NCBI GenBank assembly: GCA_028291265.1
Contig: JAQGIK010000093.1
Location: forward strand, 29,303 to 93,302
Length of the DNA: 64,000 nucleotides
DNA from: Caulobacter sp.
Lineage (GTDB): Bacteria; Pseudomonadota; Alphaproteobacteria; Caulobacterales; Caulobacteraceae
Reading direction: 5' to 3'
Both the position numbers and the translations under genes were made by a program. Under the pieces are notes generated by a model. It made no database searches and had not been told where the DNA came from. It saw nothing but the letters and a program-made list of their open reading frames with translations. Positions 62,301 through 64,000 of this stretch are shown piece after piece; the stretch's first letter is position 1, and every line of letters begins with the position of its first letter.

Positions 62301-64000
62301 AGTTCCTCGACTTCGCCCGAGGTGTCGACGGTGATCGAGCGGGTGAGGTCGCCCTTGGTCACGGCCGTGGAGACTTCGGCGATGGCGCGCACCTGGGTGG
62401 TCAGGTTGGCGGCCAGTTCGTTGACGTTGTCGGTCAGGTCGCGCCACAGGCCGGCGGCGCCGGGCACCCGCGCCTGGCCGCCCAGCTTGCCCTCGATGCC
62501 GACCTCGCGGGCGACGTTGGTCACCTGGTCGGCGAAGGTGGCGAGGGTCTCGATCATGCCGTTGATGGTGTCGGCGAGGCTGGCGATCTCGCCCTTGGCG
62601 TCAAGGGTCAGGGTGCGCTTCAGGTCGCCCTGGGCCACGGCGGTGACGACGTCGGCGATGCCGCGCACCTGGCCGGTCAGGTTGGCGGCCATGAAGTTGA
62701 CGTTGTCGGTCAGGTCCTTCCAGGTCCCGCCGACGCCCGGCACCTGGGCCTGACCGCCGAGCTTGCCTTCGGTGCCGACTTCCTTGGCGACGCGGGTCAC
62801 TTCGGAGGCGAAGGCGTTGAGCTGATCGACCATGACGTTGATGGTGTTCTTCAGCTCGAGAATTTCGCCCTTCACGTCGACGGTGATCTTCTTGCTGAGG
62901 TCCCCGCGCGCCACGGCCGTGGTCACCTCGGCGATGTTCCGCACCTGACCGGTCAGGTTGGCGGCCATCATGTTCACATTGTCGGTCAGGTCCTTCCACG
63001 TGCCGGCGACGCCGCGCACCTGCGCCTGACCACCGAGCTTGCCTTCGGTGCCGACTTCCCGGGCGACGCGCGTCACTTCCGAGGAGAAGGAATTGAGCTG
63101 GTCCACCATGGTGTAGATGGTGTTCTTCAGCTCGAGGATCTCGCCCTTCACGTCGACGGTGATCTTCTTGGACAGGTCGCCCATGGCCACGGCGGTGGTC
63201 ACGTCGGCGATGTTCCGCACCTGACCCGTCAGGTTGGCGGCCATGAAGTTGACGTTGTCGGTCAGGTCCTTCCAGGTCCCGCCGACCCCGGGGACCTGCG
63301 CCTGGCCGCCGAGCTTGCCTTCGGTGCCGACTTCCTTGGCGACCCGCGTCACTTCCGAGGCGAAGGCGTTCAGCTGATCGACCATGACGTTGATCGTATT
63401 TTTCAGCTCGAGGATCTCGCCCTTCACATCGACGGTGATCTTCTTGGAAAGGTCGCCGCGGGCCACGGCGGTGGTCACCTCGGCGATGTTCCGCACCTGG
63501 CCGGTCAGGTTGGCGGCCATGAAGTTCACGTTGTCGGTCAGGTCCTTCCAGGTCCCGGCCACGCCCTTCACCTGGGCCTGACCGCCGAGCTTGCCTTCCG
63601 TACCGACTTCCCGCGCCACCCGCGTCACTTCGGAGGAGAAGGAATTGAGCTGGTCCACCATGACGTTGATGGTGTTCTTCAGTTCGAGGATCTCGCCGCG
63701 CACGTCGACGGTGATTTTCTTGGACAAGTCGCCCATGGCGACGGCGGTGGTCACCTCGGCGATGTTCCGCACCTGGCCGGTCAGGTTGGCGGCCATCAGG
63801 TTGACGTTGTCGGTGAGGTCCTTCCAGGCGCCGGTCACGCCGCGCACGTTGGCCTGACCGCCCAGCTTGCCTTCGGTGCCGACTTCGCGGGCCACCCGCG
63901 TCACTTCCGAGGAGAAGGCGTTCAGCTGGTCGACCATGGTGTTGATGGTGGTCTTCAGTTCCGAGACCTCGCCCTTCACGTCGACGGTGATCTTCTTGGA
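59393..64000 (-). CDS. Giant multi-HAMP hybrid histidine kinase (5' end outside window)
   Basis: More than 1535 codons are in view and the frame is still open at the right edge. Counting from the first visible Met at 63979: six 92-residue HAMP-type units (4-555) and a partial seventh, a GAF domain (about 595-745), a long coiled coil (about 750-845), HisKA with His853 in [15 protein letters not shown], HATPase ([26 protein letters not shown]; to about 1080), receiver 1 (Asp1178 in [11 protein letters not shown]), a degenerate receiver (about 1250-1360) and receiver 3 (Asp1440 in [11 protein letters not shown]). The layout resembles group III (Nik1/Os-1-like) multi-HAMP kinases. It shares a 1-base overlap with the hybrid kinase downstream. 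Confidence 0.95.
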   Translation of the reverse strand, partial: SKKITVDVKGEVSELKTTINTMVDQLNAFSSEVTRVAREVGTEGKLGGQANVRGVTGAWKDLTDNVNLMAANLTGQVRNIAEVTTAVAMGDLSKKITVDVRGEILELKNTINVMVDQLNSFSSEVTRVAREVGTEGKLGGQAQVKGVAGTWKDLTDNVNFMAANLTGQVRNIAEVTTAVARGDLSKKITVDVKGEILELKNTINVMVDQLNAFASEVTRVAKEVGTEGKLGGQAQVPGVGGTWKDLTDNVNFMAANLTGQVRNIADVTTAVAMGDLSKKITVDVKGEILELKNTIYTMVDQLNSFSSEVTRVAREVGTEGKLGGQAQVRGVAGTWKDLTDNVNMMAANLTGQVRNIAEVTTAVARGDLSKKITVDVKGEILELKNTINVMVDQLNAFASEVTRVAKEVGTEGKLGGQAQVPGVGGTWKDLTDNVNFMAANLTGQVRGIADVVTAVAQGDLKRTLTLDAKGEIASLADTINGMIETLATFADQVTNVAREVGIEGKLGGQARVPGAAGLWRDLTDNVNELAANLTTQVRAIAEVSTAVTKGDLTRSITVDTSGEVEELKNNINEMIRNLKDQTLKNTEQDWLKTNLARFTRMLQGERDLSTVSHMVLSELAPLINAQHAVFYAADHDEDDQIVLNLAASYAFNNRKHVASTFRLREGLVGQCAHEKSRILLTNVPKDYIQISSGLGEAAPLNIIVLPAIFEGEVKAVIELATFGEFSETHQSFLDQLMESIGIVLNTIAANMRTEGLLKQSQLLTSELQAQQEELKKTNDRLEQQATSLRQSEELLRTKQDELQQTNAELEDKAQLLSNQNKQVEGKNREVEQAKLALEEKAEQLALTSKYKSEFLANMSHELRTPLNSLLILSKLLSDNNQGNLSDKQVEFARNIHDAGSDLLGLINDILDLSKIESGTVTLDIGEMGFADLRDQVDRTFAQVARTKSLDFEVELDADLPRAMYTDDKRLQQIIKNLLSNAFKFTEKGHVKLKVSRAEEGWSAGNDHLNRAGQVLAFQVEDSGIGIPEEKQRIIFEAFQQADGTTSRKYGGTGLGLSISREITRLLGGELKVESRTGLGSTFTLYLPLNFSPAQAPLMSRPIPAPVPRMMISNTLSDDAPEPVADDRDVITAGDSVVLIVEDDNRFADILLSLVRDAGFKGVVTGEGQAVSSLARRFSPDAIMLDIGLPDIDGLALLDMLKRTPETRHIPVHLISGHDQKGLGLSMGAYGFTHKPVEHDQVVSTLEEVKSFVARTSRRVAVVGGEDEASLVLRGSFEVVEIVADLPSVLAKPAAERPDAVVVEAGALAPQLLVDLLKTAQDPAHPVIVYAPRDLPAEEDRRLRLAVFGGLVRLARTPEHLIDQVSLLLHERTDNLSETARASLSRTRSHDAVLTGRKVLVIDDDIRNIFSLASALEEYGLELVYAESGRAGLDLLDVHPDVDAILVDIMMPDMDGYETMREIRAREGFGDLPVVAVTAKAMKGDRQKCIQAGASDYVSKPVDIDHLTSVLRVGIQRTDAMRLASDTVVALMPQAG
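62315..64000 (-). repeat. Tandem 276-base HAMP-coding repeats
   Basis: Six full units of 276 bases (92 codons) lie between 63970 and 62315, with sequence continuing past the right edge and a partial unit down to about 62246. Each begins with E-I-L-E-L-K-like codons and ends with ITVD-V-K-G. Units 2 to 5 alternate in two types ([12 protein letters not shown] and [12 protein letters not shown]), and units 3 and 5 are nearly identical over their first 70 residues. Confidence 0.92.

Noticed and set aside
62315..64000. CRISPR array or transposon repeats
   Set aside because: The 276-base period encodes an uninterrupted 92-residue HAMP-type unit, so it is a coding repeat.

Overview
The window is a GC-rich (roughly two-thirds G+C), densely packed piece of a Gram-negative alphaproteobacterial chromosome. 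The gene content points to Caulobacterales (Caulobacter or Phenylobacterium type): an RpiR-controlled iol cluster, a TonB-dependent receptor linked to an acyl-CoA pathway, many sensor kinases, and VanR-like GGATCC operators. The taxon is an inference. I saw no rRNA, tRNA, CRISPR array or intact insertion sequence.

Region 1 (1-4.0 kb) is a cluster of small signalling proteins: a receiver protein cut by the left edge, then, divergent across an AT-rich gap, a CheY/Rcp1-like receiver, a soluble histidine kinase and a receiver-kinase protein. The last gene runs into the 3' end of a decayed IS481-type transposase. Beyond it lies a doubly truncated FAD-monooxygenase remnant.

Region 2 (4.0-26.7 kb) holds two complete RND efflux systems, each with an OmpR-type two-component pair. 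System 1 is outer-membrane factor, adaptor, pump and a Tat-exported phosphatase, preceded by PepSY protein, regulator and kinase. System 2 is aldo/keto reductase, DUF2231 membrane protein, PQQ-type sugar dehydrogenase-like lipoprotein, adaptor, AcrB-like pump and NodT-like outer-membrane factor, with its regulator and kinase on the other side of the regulator-kinase area at 13-16.6 kb. Two different operator-like motifs follow these two systems.

Region 3 (26.9-44.3 kb) looks like one regulon for uptake and CoA-dependent breakdown of an unidentified carboxylate. It has an MFS transporter, a five-gene acyl-CoA operon (NDP-forming acyl-CoA synthetase, two acyl-CoA dehydrogenases, a fused double CoA-transferase, a crotonase), a GntR/FadR-type regulator, a TonB-dependent receptor, and an MFS-SDR-crotonase-CoA-transferase operon. 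GGATCC-N6-GGATCC elements precede the first MFS gene, the acyl-CoA operon, the regulator and the receptor, so the four units are probably co-controlled.

Region 4 (44.3-53.9 kb) is a DUF454 gene followed by myo-inositol catabolism: iolA, iolB, iolE, iolD, iolC (kinase fused to DUF2090), an RpiR-type regulator and divergent iolG, with GGAA-N6-TTCC-type sites around the regulator.

Region 5 (54-64 kb) carries katG, an MDR-family oxidoreductase, a receiver-PAS-kinase-receiver hybrid kinase, and the 3' part of a very large hybrid kinase with an array of near-identical 92-residue HAMP-type repeats, cut by the right edge.
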